A stretch of 64,000 bases of DNA from Oasisia sp. SBJ-2009. Taxonomy: Eukaryota; Annelida; Polychaeta; Sabellida; Siboglinidae. The position numbers were made by a program, and so were the translations under genes. The DNA lies in the NCBI GenBank assembly GCA_964017155.1, contig OZ024857.1, positions 31,140,542 through 31,204,541 on the forward strand. The letters are read 5' to 3'. The notes beneath the pieces are model-generated. The model did not search any database, was not told the DNA's origin, and saw nothing but the letters and a program-made list of their open reading frames with translations. Of this stretch, positions 35,719 to 45,848 are shown one piece after another (the first letter of the stretch is position 1; every line of letters starts with the position of its first letter).

Positions 35719-38700
35719 TTATATATATTTATATAATGGTATCTATGAGAAATGTGGCATAAAGAGTGAGAATCCAGTGATCACCTGGGAGGACCGTGTG
35801 GGGGGCGGTGTGGGAGGCGGGGAAGTGGAGGTAGGGAGGACCTTCAGACCTCCGACCAAAGGCTATCTTCTGACCAATGAAACCTCGCTCCTGCTCATAA
35901 AGCCTCTTGCTCAAGTTTTTCTCACTGTGACGAATCTCTTCAGGAGCAAACAAAACAGTGCGATTTATTTTCAGTTTCTAAATTTACATCTAAAACAATT
36001 CATGATCCAAAATATGACATGATATACTTTTTTATTATAGAAAAGCATAAGTACATATGAGAGGTAATCTAGAATGATGCACTGGGTGTGTTAGATAATC
36101 AACCAATATATAGTATAAGTAGGCTGACACAGCTTGCAAGTTCGATACTTTCCAACAATGGATATGGTACTATGGTTGTTTCCCCAAGTCAATATCTACC
36201 AATTTTGACATATCCTTGTGCAGAATGAATTAAAACACATACAACTGTATATAAATTATATATCATGTTAATCTCTGTTACATTACTGCTTATATAACGA
36301 GGCTATCTGTGTGTGCTTGTGTGCGTGTGTGCGTGTATAAAATAGGACTTAAACACCAACCTTTTCGGTCTAATATCTCCAAAGATGGCACATGGTGAAT
36401 AAGATAGAGTCTGTATTCAGGCTCTTGGGCTAATGGGTTTCCAAACAAATCTAAAATGTAATGTTGGAACATATCATCATCACACAAGATCACTAGAAGA
36501 TACCCATGTGGAGAGACCAGTGCACTACACACACCTACAGTACAATACTAAATCACTCAGAAAGAAACTGGATTATGATAACTCCGCAGTCACTTAAATG
36601 ATTTTGATTATAATTTCTAGTAAAGGGAGTCTGCATTATTAACAGTTAATTTACAGCACACATTTTGGATGTTTGAATGTAACATTCTTGACTTCTTGTG
36701 GTGTGGCTCAGTTTTTGTACACAGCATTTAGTGTATTCTGTCAATGTCTCTACTGCAATATTGAGTGTTTCTGTTGCTGTAAACAAAATGTTACAACTGG
36801 TGGATTCAAACAGTCTCACAGACAGGGATACTGAACATAAATTATATGAAACAAAAGCACAATGTAAATGAGGCATCCATCAATACTAATAAAAAACATA
36901 AATAGAATGTTCTGGTAAATTACATACTGAGGGTGCGTAGACACTGCATGTGAGCCATCTCATGGACCATAGTATCCAACTTCTCGAGTTGGTTGTTATG
37001 CAACAGTAATGTCTCAAGTGACTTGAGGTTCTTCAACACGCCTTTGACATCAACGAGTCTGTTGTCATTGAGGTAGAGTTCTCGGAGGTGGATGTTGTGT
37101 CTCAGGAATGGCACATGTCGGAGCTGGTTCAAAGGAAAGTTGTCATCTTTATGTATCAGAAACATCATTACGTCATTTTAAAATTTAGCAAGAGCTCAAA
37201 CACAGAATAACTTGCAAACATAGACTTACATCCATCCAGAGTGTAATTATTTTATAAATGAAACAAACTTTACACAAAAAGTTGTAATGTTTATTGAGGA
37301 ATATGCGCACTTTTTACTGGGATTTAAAAAAAAACATTACCATCAGGTATTTAAAAAGATTTCAACAGATATGCCAACTATTTTTTTTTAGAAACTATTC
37401 CATAATATCTTTGAATTTACTAAAAGTCCGCTGTTTTGTTTAACTGATTTAATACAATTTGTTTATGGTCAGAAAGCAACAGTTTGTGTGCATCATTTCA
37501 TCTTCTTCAGTTTTACATTACTTCAATAAATACTCTGGTTCTAAACAATACAACACAAGTGGTCAATGTAATTTACTTTGTGATATATTATTGAATGGTA
37601 TGTTACTGTTTTATATGGCAAACTATTCACATTATTAATTACTGTCAAGGTAACCAACATTATAAACAAATTGTAGGCACCCACTCTGTTTCCATTCAAC
37701 CAAAGATATTTCAAGTTTTTGTAGAAGTGGAGATCAACCACTGTGACCAGGTTGCTGCAACAAAGTGAAAACATAACTTGAAACTGGTGGAAACACTGCT
37801 GTTTTTTTGTAACATATATCTGTAGCAAAACAGCAAAACAGACAAAGTAAATCAACACAATTGCAGGACAGCTGTAATACATTTCAAACAAAGATATTCA
37901 CTTCTAAATGTGTGTTTTCATTACAACGTGGAACTGAAAATGTACAATATGCTATAGCAAATTGGATTGGAATCAAATAAATGTTTGACATAGAACAGTT
38001 TTCAAATATTAGTCAAATGTAAACAATATTGTATAATTAAAAATAAACATGGATTATTTTTATGAAATAGAGATGAGGTCTCAAACATGCATTGTGTAAA
38101 TTATAGACAATAACTGTAAGGCTCAGACCAGGGTCTCTTGGAAACCTAAACTTGCTATTAAAATTATTAAGTATGTAAATTTGTCATAAATAAGATGTGT
38201 AATGTTATCGCATAAGGTATTATGATCCATAGACACGCATTGCATAAATAGACACACACCCCATTATTACAGATGGAATCCATGCACACACCAAATTCAA
38301 ATAAGATTTTTTTAAATATTATGGTTACATCCGATATTGCCACCTTGCAGGTACTTTCTAGATAATGATTATGGTTTATGTTAGATATAACATGACACCT
38401 TGACTCTGTTTTGCAATCAATTTTCATGTCATTCTCAAAATAAGGTAGAATGTCATAATCGCATAAACTAGTTTTATGTACGGAAGCCCGTTGGTGCCAC
38501 GGTGAAAGTAATTTTTTCTGACAGCCGCCACTTAATTATCTGGCAGCCTCACTTATTTATCTGGCGGCCGCCACTTAATTATCTGGCGGCCTCACTTATT
38601 TATTTGGCGGCCGCCACTTAAGCAAGATAATTAAGTGGCGGCCGCCAGACAATTAAGTAGCGGAGGTCAGAAAAATATATATTCACCGTGGCACCAACGG

Positions 38701-39183
38701 GCTTCCGTACTTATGAAACAGAGGAAGGGTTGAAATGATGTGATATTTGTTATCATATAAATGTTTGTAGTGATGAGGAATGATTCAAACAAGAAACAGT
38801 GGTGTCTGCATGTCCGGTTTTGCATATTCGATAATCAATTACTACCTCTTTGCATATGTTTTTTTTAGCACTGACTATCACAGATGGTTTGTCCAACAAT
38901 GTTTTCTAGCTAGTGCAATGATTGTTTAGCATCATTTTTAATTATCGACATGGTGCTTGCCTGGAACTACACAAATGCATTTAGAAAATAAAAAAGAAAC
39001 CAATTATAAGACTGAAATGTTATGTCACATAAAGTACAAATACCCGGTAATGATTACCCAAAATGTTACCGCAATCACAATGAGTGGTATTACTGTTTTT
39101 AACATTTGAGGCTGTGCCTGAAATTTCTGTATAGTGCATGATTTCACGTTTACAGGAGTGTGCATGTATTGGGCATGTATGTA

Positions 39184-39269
<86 letters not shown>

Positions 39270-39396
39270 CATAGACACACATGCAGACATACATATAAAA
39301 AATATGCACACTGTATACATACCTGTTTGACAAATAAAGCTCATCCACATCATTTTCTCGTTTTATTTTCTTTTTCTCTATTTGTCTGTTTATAAG
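33915..39396 (-). CDS. LRRC72: Leucine-rich repeat protein, LRRC72-like (first exon not found)
   Basis: Seven exons on the minus strand, all in phase: 39396-39323, 37754-37685, 37123-36928, 36450-36361, 35937-35785, 34549-34513, 34080-33915 (stop). They encode 261 aa. Leucine-rich repeats: DVDELYLSN; LHFYKNLKYLWLNGNR; IHLRELYLNDNRL; LKSLETLLLHNNQLEKLD; CLRTLNLFGNPL. The LRR cap follows (EYRLYLIHHVPSLEILDRK) and then a charged tail with GQKIAFGRR and HFDWSRVPRADERR. Block order, cap and both tail motifs fit vertebrate LRRC72, a small protein of poorly defined function. The recovered first exon begins at LINRQIEKKK, so the start Met and about 10-20 residues come from an upstream exon, probably beyond the LINEs at 39.6-42.9 kb. 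The assignment rests on remembered family sequence. Confidence 0.82.
34880..35640. repeat. Diverged ~300-bp tandem repeat in LRRC72 intron
   Basis: Three related stretches start near 34885, 35180 and 35550 (ttgcaatgctatcacctac-, ttgcaatgctgtcacctat- and acaatgttatcacacg-type), followed in the first two by tctagtgcaat-a and a GATTTTGTTC segment. Identity is visibly low, so the duplication is old. Confidence 0.55.
35655..35740. repeat. (AT)n microsatellite
   Basis: AT dinucleotide runs with short ACAGG and ACAC interruptions. Confidence 0.9.
38478..38710. mobile_element. 233-bp hairpin MITE with 29-bp perfect TIRs
   Basis: Perfect 29-bp terminal inverted repeats start GTACGGAAGCCCGTTGG and continue imperfectly inward, so nearly the whole element can fold back. 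The centre holds tandem GGCGGCCGCCACTTAATTA-type motifs in both orientations. TTAT flanks it on both sides (38474-38477, 38711-38714), a likely 4-bp target duplication. The superfamily is not assigned. Confidence 0.85.
39177..39268. repeat. (GT)n(AT)n microsatellite
   Basis: GT run about 39188-39246 followed directly by AT to 39268. Confidence 0.95.
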
Positions 39397-39615
39397 CTGA
39401 AAAGAAAATCCAATGTAAAACACTAATCACTAATTACTGGACAATCGGTATGTTAAACACAAACTACAAGTCATTCAGTGTATACACAACAGTGCATTCC
39501 CATTCTCAGTGTCATGTATACAATTACTTTTCTTCAATATTACTGAAGCCATATATAGTCTTCTGTGGAAACTCTGTAAACCAAATTAATGTAACAGATG
39601 GGACAACACCTCCAG

Positions 39616-41546
39616 AGAAGTCAGACACATGTGGGTTAATGCTGGGAAACCCAGGCAGGGACCTGTTTATGATTTGCATGTAAAAAGCAAAGCTAGATTT
39701 AAGTATGCTTTACGATTTATCAAGAATAATGAAAATGCACTACGCAAAGAGGCACTAGCTAAACAATTTACCGAACTTAATCCTGAGGCCTTCTGGCGTG
39801 AAATCAAGTCTATCAACAATTGTAACACTCCTCTTCCATCTAGTATCGAAGGAGTATCAGGTGAAAAAGAAATAGTAGATCTATGGCGTAAAAAATGTTG
39901 TGACCTTTTAAACTGTGTTAACAATAGTAGTGTTGATGCGTGTGAACATGACTGTGATACACCTTATGATGAAATTGTGGTCACAGTAGATGAGGTAACA
40001 AATGCGATTAAGAGGCTTGACATTAATAAAGCTTGTGGGTCAGATGGCATATGTTCAGAACATATAAAATATGCAGACAAGGCACTTATACCCTTGTTAT
40101 CTTTGTGCTTCACTAGTTTTTTTGCTCATGGATTTCTGCCAGAGTCAATGTTGTCAGTTGTACTTGTGCCAGTGATTAAGGATAAAGCTGGTAAAATATC
40201 TTCTAAAGACAATTACCGTCCAATTGCATTAGCTAGTGTGTTTAGCAAAATGATTGAAGTAATTATACTGGCTAGAATTGAAATATTTTTGGATACTAAT
40301 CCGAATCAGTTTGGTTTCAAGAAGAAGCATGGTACAGACCAGTGTATATATGTGTTAAAGGAAATTATTGATTTATATCGAACTCTGAATGGCAGTGTAT
40401 TTGTATGTTTTCTTGATGCAAGTAAAGCCTTCGACAGAGTAAATCACAGAACGTTGTTTAAGAATCTCAGTGAAAGGGGTGTACCGGTGTATATACTACG
40501 AATATTAATTTATTGGTATCACAACCAGACCACTTGCATAAGGTGGGGTGATGTGCTTTCTACTAAATTTAAAGTAACCAATGGTGTTAGGCAAGGGGGG
40601 ATATTATCCCCTTACTTATTTAATGTATATGTAGATGAATTGAGCGAACAACTTAAAATGTGTAATGTTGGATGTAGCATGAATGGTCATCTTATTAATC
40701 ACATAATGTATGCTGATGATTTGGTCTTGATCTCACCTTCATCGGCAGGACTATGCCAGCTACTACGTGAATGTGAGACATTTGGAATGAGCCATGATGT
40801 GAAATACAATGCTAAGAAGAGTGCAGTTATGATATTTAGATCTGCGACCTTAGAAGGATGTTCTATCCCAGAATTTAACCTAAAAGGGGTTACTCTGCAT
40901 GTTGTAGCTACATATAAATATCTTGGAAACTATATTTCAGATGATCTTTCAGATGATGATGATATTAATAGACAACGCAGAACTCTGTATGTACAAGGAA
41001 ATATTATATTGCGAAAATTTAGTATGTGCTCCCTAGCGGTTAAACTCACACTGTTTCGTTCATATTGCTCACCCATGTATGGAGTGCAACTCTGGTGGAA
41101 TTATAAGAAATCCACATTAAATAGGTTGCATATTGCATATCATAATATTTTTAAGTTGTTTATTGGTATGTCAAAATTTGAAAGTACCAGCCTGCTATGC
41201 ACTGTGTTTGATGTACAATGCTGCCAATCAGTTATTAGGAATATGGTGTATAGATTTATGTGTAGAATTGATAGCTCTGTTAACTATATTTTAACTGACA
41301 TACTAACTACTAGCTTAAGATTCACTTCCAGGATCCGCAAACACTGGAACAAGCTTTTGTAGATACACACTTGATTGAAATAACTGTATGCATGTTTTTT
41401 ATACACTGTCACTATTCTGTACTTTTATATACTGCACATATTGTGTACCTAATGTAACATATGGACCTCAGAGTCACATATACTTGCTGTATGTGCTCTG
41501 TTGAGTCTGGAATAAAGTTATTGAATTTAATTGAATTGAATTGAAT
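39616..41546 (+). mobile_element. 5'-truncated LINE with intact RT frame and 8-bp flanking duplication
   Basis: The same 8 bp (acctccag) occurs at 39608-39615 and 41547-41554. The insert between carries an RT frame, an AATAAA signal near 41512 and a terminal run of ATTGA/TTGAA repeats (about 41520-41546). It lacks the endonuclease. It is antisense to the LRRC72-like gene and probably lies within its first intron. Confidence 0.75.
39629..41362 (+). CDS. LINE reverse transcriptase, 577-codon open frame
   Basis: The frame starts after the missing endonuclease, at a typical linker (WVNAGKPRQGPVYDL). It continues through the RT: NYRPIALASVFSKMIEVI, FLDASKAFDRVNH, NGVRQGGILSPYLFNVYVDE, MYADDLVLI (catalytic YADD), then the thumb and a Cys-containing tail ending RKHWNKLL. 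No stop or frameshift is present. The VRQGGILSP form of the motif separates it from the CR1-type copies (IPQGSVLGP) elsewhere in the window; the clade is not certain. The ATG at 39629 is only the first in frame in a truncated copy. Confidence 0.85.
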   Translation: MWVNAGKPRQGPVYDLHVKSKARFKYALRFIKNNENALRKEALAKQFTELNPEAFWREIKSINNCNTPLPSSIEGVSGEKEIVDLWRKKCCDLLNCVNNSSVDACEHDCDTPYDEIVVTVDEVTNAIKRLDINKACGSDGICSEHIKYADKALIPLLSLCFTSFFAHGFLPESMLSVVLVPVIKDKAGKISSKDNYRPIALASVFSKMIEVIILARIEIFLDTNPNQFGFKKKHGTDQCIYVLKEIIDLYRTLNGSVFVCFLDASKAFDRVNHRTLFKNLSERGVPVYILRILIYWYHNQTTCIRWGDVLSTKFKVTNGVRQGGILSPYLFNVYVDELSEQLKMCNVGCSMNGHLINHIMYADDLVLISPSSAGLCQLLRECETFGMSHDVKYNAKKSAVMIFRSATLEGCSIPEFNLKGVTLHVVATYKYLGNYISDDLSDDDDINRQRRTLYVQGNIILRKFSMCSLAVKLTLFRSYCSPMYGVQLWWNYKKSTLNRLHIAYHNIFKLFIGMSKFESTSLLCTVFDVQCCQSVIRNMVYRFMCRIDSSVNYILTDILTTSLRFTSRIRKHWNKLL

Positions 41547-41609
41547 ACCTCCAGGGACTGCATTGAAAGGCTAGCTTGGTGATACTGTTAACACATACTG
41601 GTTAAACGA

Positions 41610-42420
41610 GACTTCATAAGTGTCACAGACCTACGAGCAGAGAAAACAAAGAGTAAGGGTAAATAACACATTTTCAAACTGGCAGGAAACGATCAATGGA
41701 ATTCCACAAGGATCGAGGATGGGACCTCTTCTTTTTGTTATTTTCATAAATGTTTTACCGGATGTTATAAAAAACTCATACTATCTTATTTGTGGATGAC
41801 ATGGGACTCTTCAATCCTATTTACACCAAAGAGAACTGCAACAACCTACATCTCAACTCAGTCAAGATGGACAGATACATCGCTTTTGAAATTTCATCCC
41901 GATAAATGTTGCCACATGCGAATTGGACATTCACCCACAAGAAATGATGGCTACACAATGGGTAGCAATCAGGCCACACTTACTACACCAGAGAGAGTTA
42001 AGGATATTGGAATGACTTTCGACTCATCACTCAAGTTTGGGGCATATATATCAGAAAAATAACAATAAAGCCAAATCTATGATGGGAACAATTCGACAAA
42101 CTTTTGAATATCTACATGAAAACTGTTTTTCTACCATTTTTAAGTGTCTTGTCCAACCACATATTGAAATTAAATATATTACAGCCCTTGAAAATGTTCA
42201 GCATCGACTAACTAAACTAATTCGTGTAACTAGATTATAAAAAAGTCTACAAAGATTAAAACTACCTACTCTTTCATATTGTCACCTTAGGGCAGACATG
42301 ATTGAAGTTTACAAAATATCAACAGGAATATTATATATATGATCCTGATGTTACATCAAATGTGTAATGATTCAACAATGAGAGGGCACAACCTATTAAT
42401 ATTTATAGAAAGATTAAATA
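41610..42420 (+). pseudogene. Degenerate CR1-type LINE RT fragment
   Basis: Pieces of one RT can be read across three frames: NGIPQGSRMGPLLFVIFIN near 41698, LKFHPDKCCHMRIGHSP near 41888, GMTFDSSLKFGAYI near 42010, CLVQPHIE near 42147 and LPTLSYCHLRADMIEVYK near 42265. Frameshifts and lack of upstream domains mark it as a dead 5'-truncated copy. Confidence 0.75.
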
Positions 42421-42905
42421 TTAGAAAACATCATCATCATTGTTCAGCCATAGAGTCCCATGGTTAGCAAAGGCCTCAGCATGCTGCTTCCACATCTGCC
42501 TATCTTGCGCTATCCTCTGCCAGATGGTGCCCTTCCAGTAATCGTCTAGTTTGTCTCTCCACCATCTTGCCGGCCTTCCTCTAGGTATTTTCCTTTTGTA
42601 GGGTTTCCAGGTGGTGATACGCAGTGTTCATCAGTTACCTTGTATCCTGCTAATGTGCCCTGCCCAGGTCCACTTCTGTCTTCTAACATGTTCATCACGT
42701 CTTTGACCTTTATCTTTTCTCTTATCCAGATGTTTGTTTTTCTGTCCCTGTATGTGAAGTTTAATATACTCCTTTCCATCTTTGTTTGTACAGCTGCTAG
42801 CTTGTTCTCTGCTTGAGTGGCGAGTGCCAATGTTTCCGTGCCATATGTCATTGCTGGAAGTACATATGTGTTGTAGACTTGTCTCTTCTAGCATGTTCCA
42901 ATGTT
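42421..42905 (-). pseudogene. RTE-like LINE 3' remnant
   Basis: On the minus strand the end of an RTE-type ORF is readable in two frames: YGTETLALATQAENKLAAVQ, then KWTWAGHISRIQGN, then RKIPRGRPARWRDKLDDY and LWLNNDDD. This order is typical of the C-terminus of RTE-like elements. It ends in a short ATG/GAT tandem run (42427-42440). Confidence 0.75.
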
Positions 42906-44707
42906 ACACTTGAAGATGTCGCAGTGCTTGGTGAATGCTGTCCATCCAGTTATGATTCTTTTTTGAATTTCCTAAAGACAAGACCCTTGTCTTGGTTTTT
43001 GTGTCTGGTGCTGTATCTCTGTTCTAGGTATATGTATTAGATAACATTCATTTATATACCAAAGTACTGATGTATGGTCAGTATGGAATAGTCTCTGGTT
43101 GACTTCATCACTTCAGTCATTCAAGAATTTTTTTTAATTAAATTATGAAAAATCTCCTATAAAAATTGACTACACCACTACTATTATGGATGGACAATGG
43201 ATTGTGTCAAACTTGTGGCACAAGAAACAGTCAGAAAAGCATCTGTATGACCATAAGTAAACATCATTAAAGATATAAATTGTGAATACAGACTAGTCAG
43301 TTGACAGAACGTTGCCTAGTGCCAGAAACAACCATATAAATAGAGCAGGATGTCAATGTTGAATGATGATTTGTTATCATCGACGTAGTTACGTAGTCGT
43401 GCATCGGAATGAGGTGCGTCAGCGCTAAGCGAAGTCTAATTCGGAAGATTATCAGGAACAGTTCCTAATATCGCTCACCGCGAAACAGTACAATTAATTT
43501 CAAATTAGGTAGGTCAACCGAAAGTGTTAATGTCATAATGGCTATGAATAAAACATTAATATTGTGTGTGTACAAAAAGAGTTACCATAATTAATCATTA
43601 TTGTAAAAATCATATTAGTAGAAATCAATTTACTTGTTCAGAATCCGCCATGATTCTTGTTGCTACAATAAATGTACGAACGGAGTGCGTCGTGTATAAA
43701 ATGTTAGTTTCGAATTTACGTAAACGTTATTATATTACTTATTTTAGATTTATGTTCGTATACAATTTTATTTATCAATCCAAGCTATCAACCAACTTTA
43801 ACGAGTTCTTCTTTGTTATTAGTTTGAGTTAATTCTATTTCGGCCGAAATTTACACCCGGATGTTGTGGCTCACCACAGGGCGTTTTTCGACCAAAGAGT
43901 CACCCTACCTGGCTACCACCTTTCTTTTTACCCACACTGTGGGTCCGTGTGGAGTTGTCATGATAAGATGCAACCATGGACATGGTGGACCATTGGCATT
44001 GCCATTGGGGACTGTCCATGCCATGGACATTTGGATAAGAACAAACTTTAAAATGCAACGCAGCAACTTATGTGAGTAAGAAGTTATTGCATGGCCATGG
44101 ACCATGGTAGGGTGGTCGGCGGACCAAATTTTTCTTACGAAACAAAAAATGTTCCCTGATAGTAGTTACTATAAGAAGTATAACGGTAGTTGTTTCATGT
44201 ATTTATGTGAAATATTAAGCAAACTACAGGTGTTTAAAGTTAGAGATTTCATGACATTTTCTGACGGTTTGCTAATAATGTGTAATTTTGCTTATAAACC
44301 ACACATTTATTTTTTTCTATTTTCCCCTGGTCATAATCACTAATTGAAGTGTATCTGTGCTTGTTTCATGTATGTAGATGAAATATTAAGGAAACTGCAA
44401 TTTTATGAAATTTCAAATTAAAAAAAATTCCGCCAATTTTCTGACAGATTTAATCTTGCCAATAAATCTTTAGAATTGCTTTAATTTTTTCTTCTGATAA
44501 TAGTAATTAATTAAAATGAAATGGTGCTGCCTTCAATTACATAGATTAAATATTAATGAAACTGCAATTTCATTTAAAAATTGTTTTATTTTTTTCTGAA
44601 TATTCTCCTATTTTATTTTATACCTAAATCACAAGAAGATATCTTTTTATTATACTGATTTTTGTGTAAACTATGATAAAGGGCAATACATATCTATTTT
44701 AACTTCA

Positions 44708-44770
<63 letters not shown>

Positions 44771-45160
44771 ATCATAATTTTTCAACAATAGGTTGTACAA
44801 ATTACATATATTCTCAAAACTAAATAATAATTCATGTAAAACTGTCATCAAAGAATACCCCAGTAACGACATACAAAAGTCATGTATAATATAATTTTAT
44901 AAACATTAATGATAAATTATCCATTTTAATAAAAAATTGTATATTTAATGTAGCCTAACCAACACACAAAAGTATGAATAGTATGCTAAAAAGGGAAATA
45001 ATACAATAATACCAATAAACAAACTAATGTAAATTAGCTACATTAAACATGGCACTACTTAATTAGTTTAAACAGTTACATGTGCAAGCATAAGACACTT
45101 GCTAACTATTTATAATAGTATTAATCAAAAACACCCGCTATCGATCACGTCGATATCAGA
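42906..45160. other. AT-rich stretch without recognised genes
   Basis: It contains three diverged ~175-bp tandem copies starting near 44187, 44365 and 44530 (each with a TGAAATATTAAG-type core followed by AAACTGCAA), a (AT)n run at 44708-44766, and a block at 43850-44110 rich in short inverted CCATGG/TCCATGCC motifs. No coding exon was recognised; the missing first exon of LRRC72 could lie here or beyond. Confidence 0.4.
44708..44766. repeat. (AT)n microsatellite
   Basis: About 28 AT dinucleotides. Confidence 0.95.
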
Positions 45161-45700
45161 GTGCTTTGCATACCACAATGCATCGCGCGCACGGGGAATA
45201 AGGCAAAATGGCGATGTCTTTTGAGACAGGGGCTCCATAAACGGACTTTGTGGCAAAATGCGCTATCAATTAGTAAGCCATCACTGTAATCATATTATCG
45301 TCCACACAATTCTTTACACTTCTGCGTATGAAGCAAGTTGAAGCAACCAAAATAAATAGTCACAAAACATCGTTAAACATAGGCCATTTTAACTGACTAA
45401 TTACTACAACTTTTTATCGACGGATTATCATGATATTTATACGATCACGTTCATTTATCTTTCTTCTTTAATTACAACTTTTCAAAATGGCCGTACTCAT
45501 TACCATAATCTCGCAAACAATTTTTGAAGAAGAGGCTTGTCGACGTCATCCAATATGGCCGCGGACGTAAACAATGAAAACCGAAATACGACACCGAGAG
45601 GGAAAAAATCATTAACACCTTTTAAGCACCGCCAAAAAATCAGTTATCGGCGCAGAATCATAGACTAACATTATAACAACATAAGAAAAATTATACAAGA
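45160..45700. promoter_or_regulatory. Candidate promoter region with YY1-like motifs
   Basis: Relatively CpG-rich for this window, with four AAAATGGC/ATATGGCC-type motifs (near 45206, 45362, 45485 and 45552, both orientations), the core of YY1 sites common in animal promoters. A donor-like GTATGT follows at 45703. It sits between the minus-strand LRRC72-like gene and the plus-strand exon at 45849, so it could serve one or both. Confidence 0.35.
45555..45668 (+). CDS. Small ORF, 37 aa, possible first exon or uORF
   Basis: The ATG lies in an AATATGGCCGC context inside the candidate promoter. It encodes a basic peptide (MAADVNNENRNTTPRGKKSL...) with a stop at 45666-45668. The composition looks protein-like but no family is recognised. 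It may be a 5' leader ORF or the start of a gene spliced at a donor I could not fix. Confidence 0.25.
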   Translation: MAADVNNENRNTTPRGKKSLTPFKHRQKISYRRRIID

Positions 45701-45848
45701 ACTGGTATGTTGCGTGATAATAAATTACGGCGACTAAACCCGGACCCCTGTCTCCCCATGTTGTCAGAAGGGGCGGCAAATTGGTCTGACCTCCCTAACC
45801 ATGGTGACAGTTGTATAACTAAGTCTAAGACTATTGTTTTGTTTTCAG

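Larger units (their letters stand above)
37755..39322. other. LRRC72 intron containing a MITE and a microsatellite
   Basis: The intron between the first two recovered exons. Other than the MITE at 38478-38710 and the GT/AT repeat at 39177-39268 nothing was recognised. Confidence 0.5.

Noticed and set aside
43861..44105. Three overlapping small ORFs on both strands
   Set aside because: Mutually overlapping with no domain; the block is better explained by short inverted CCATGG motifs.
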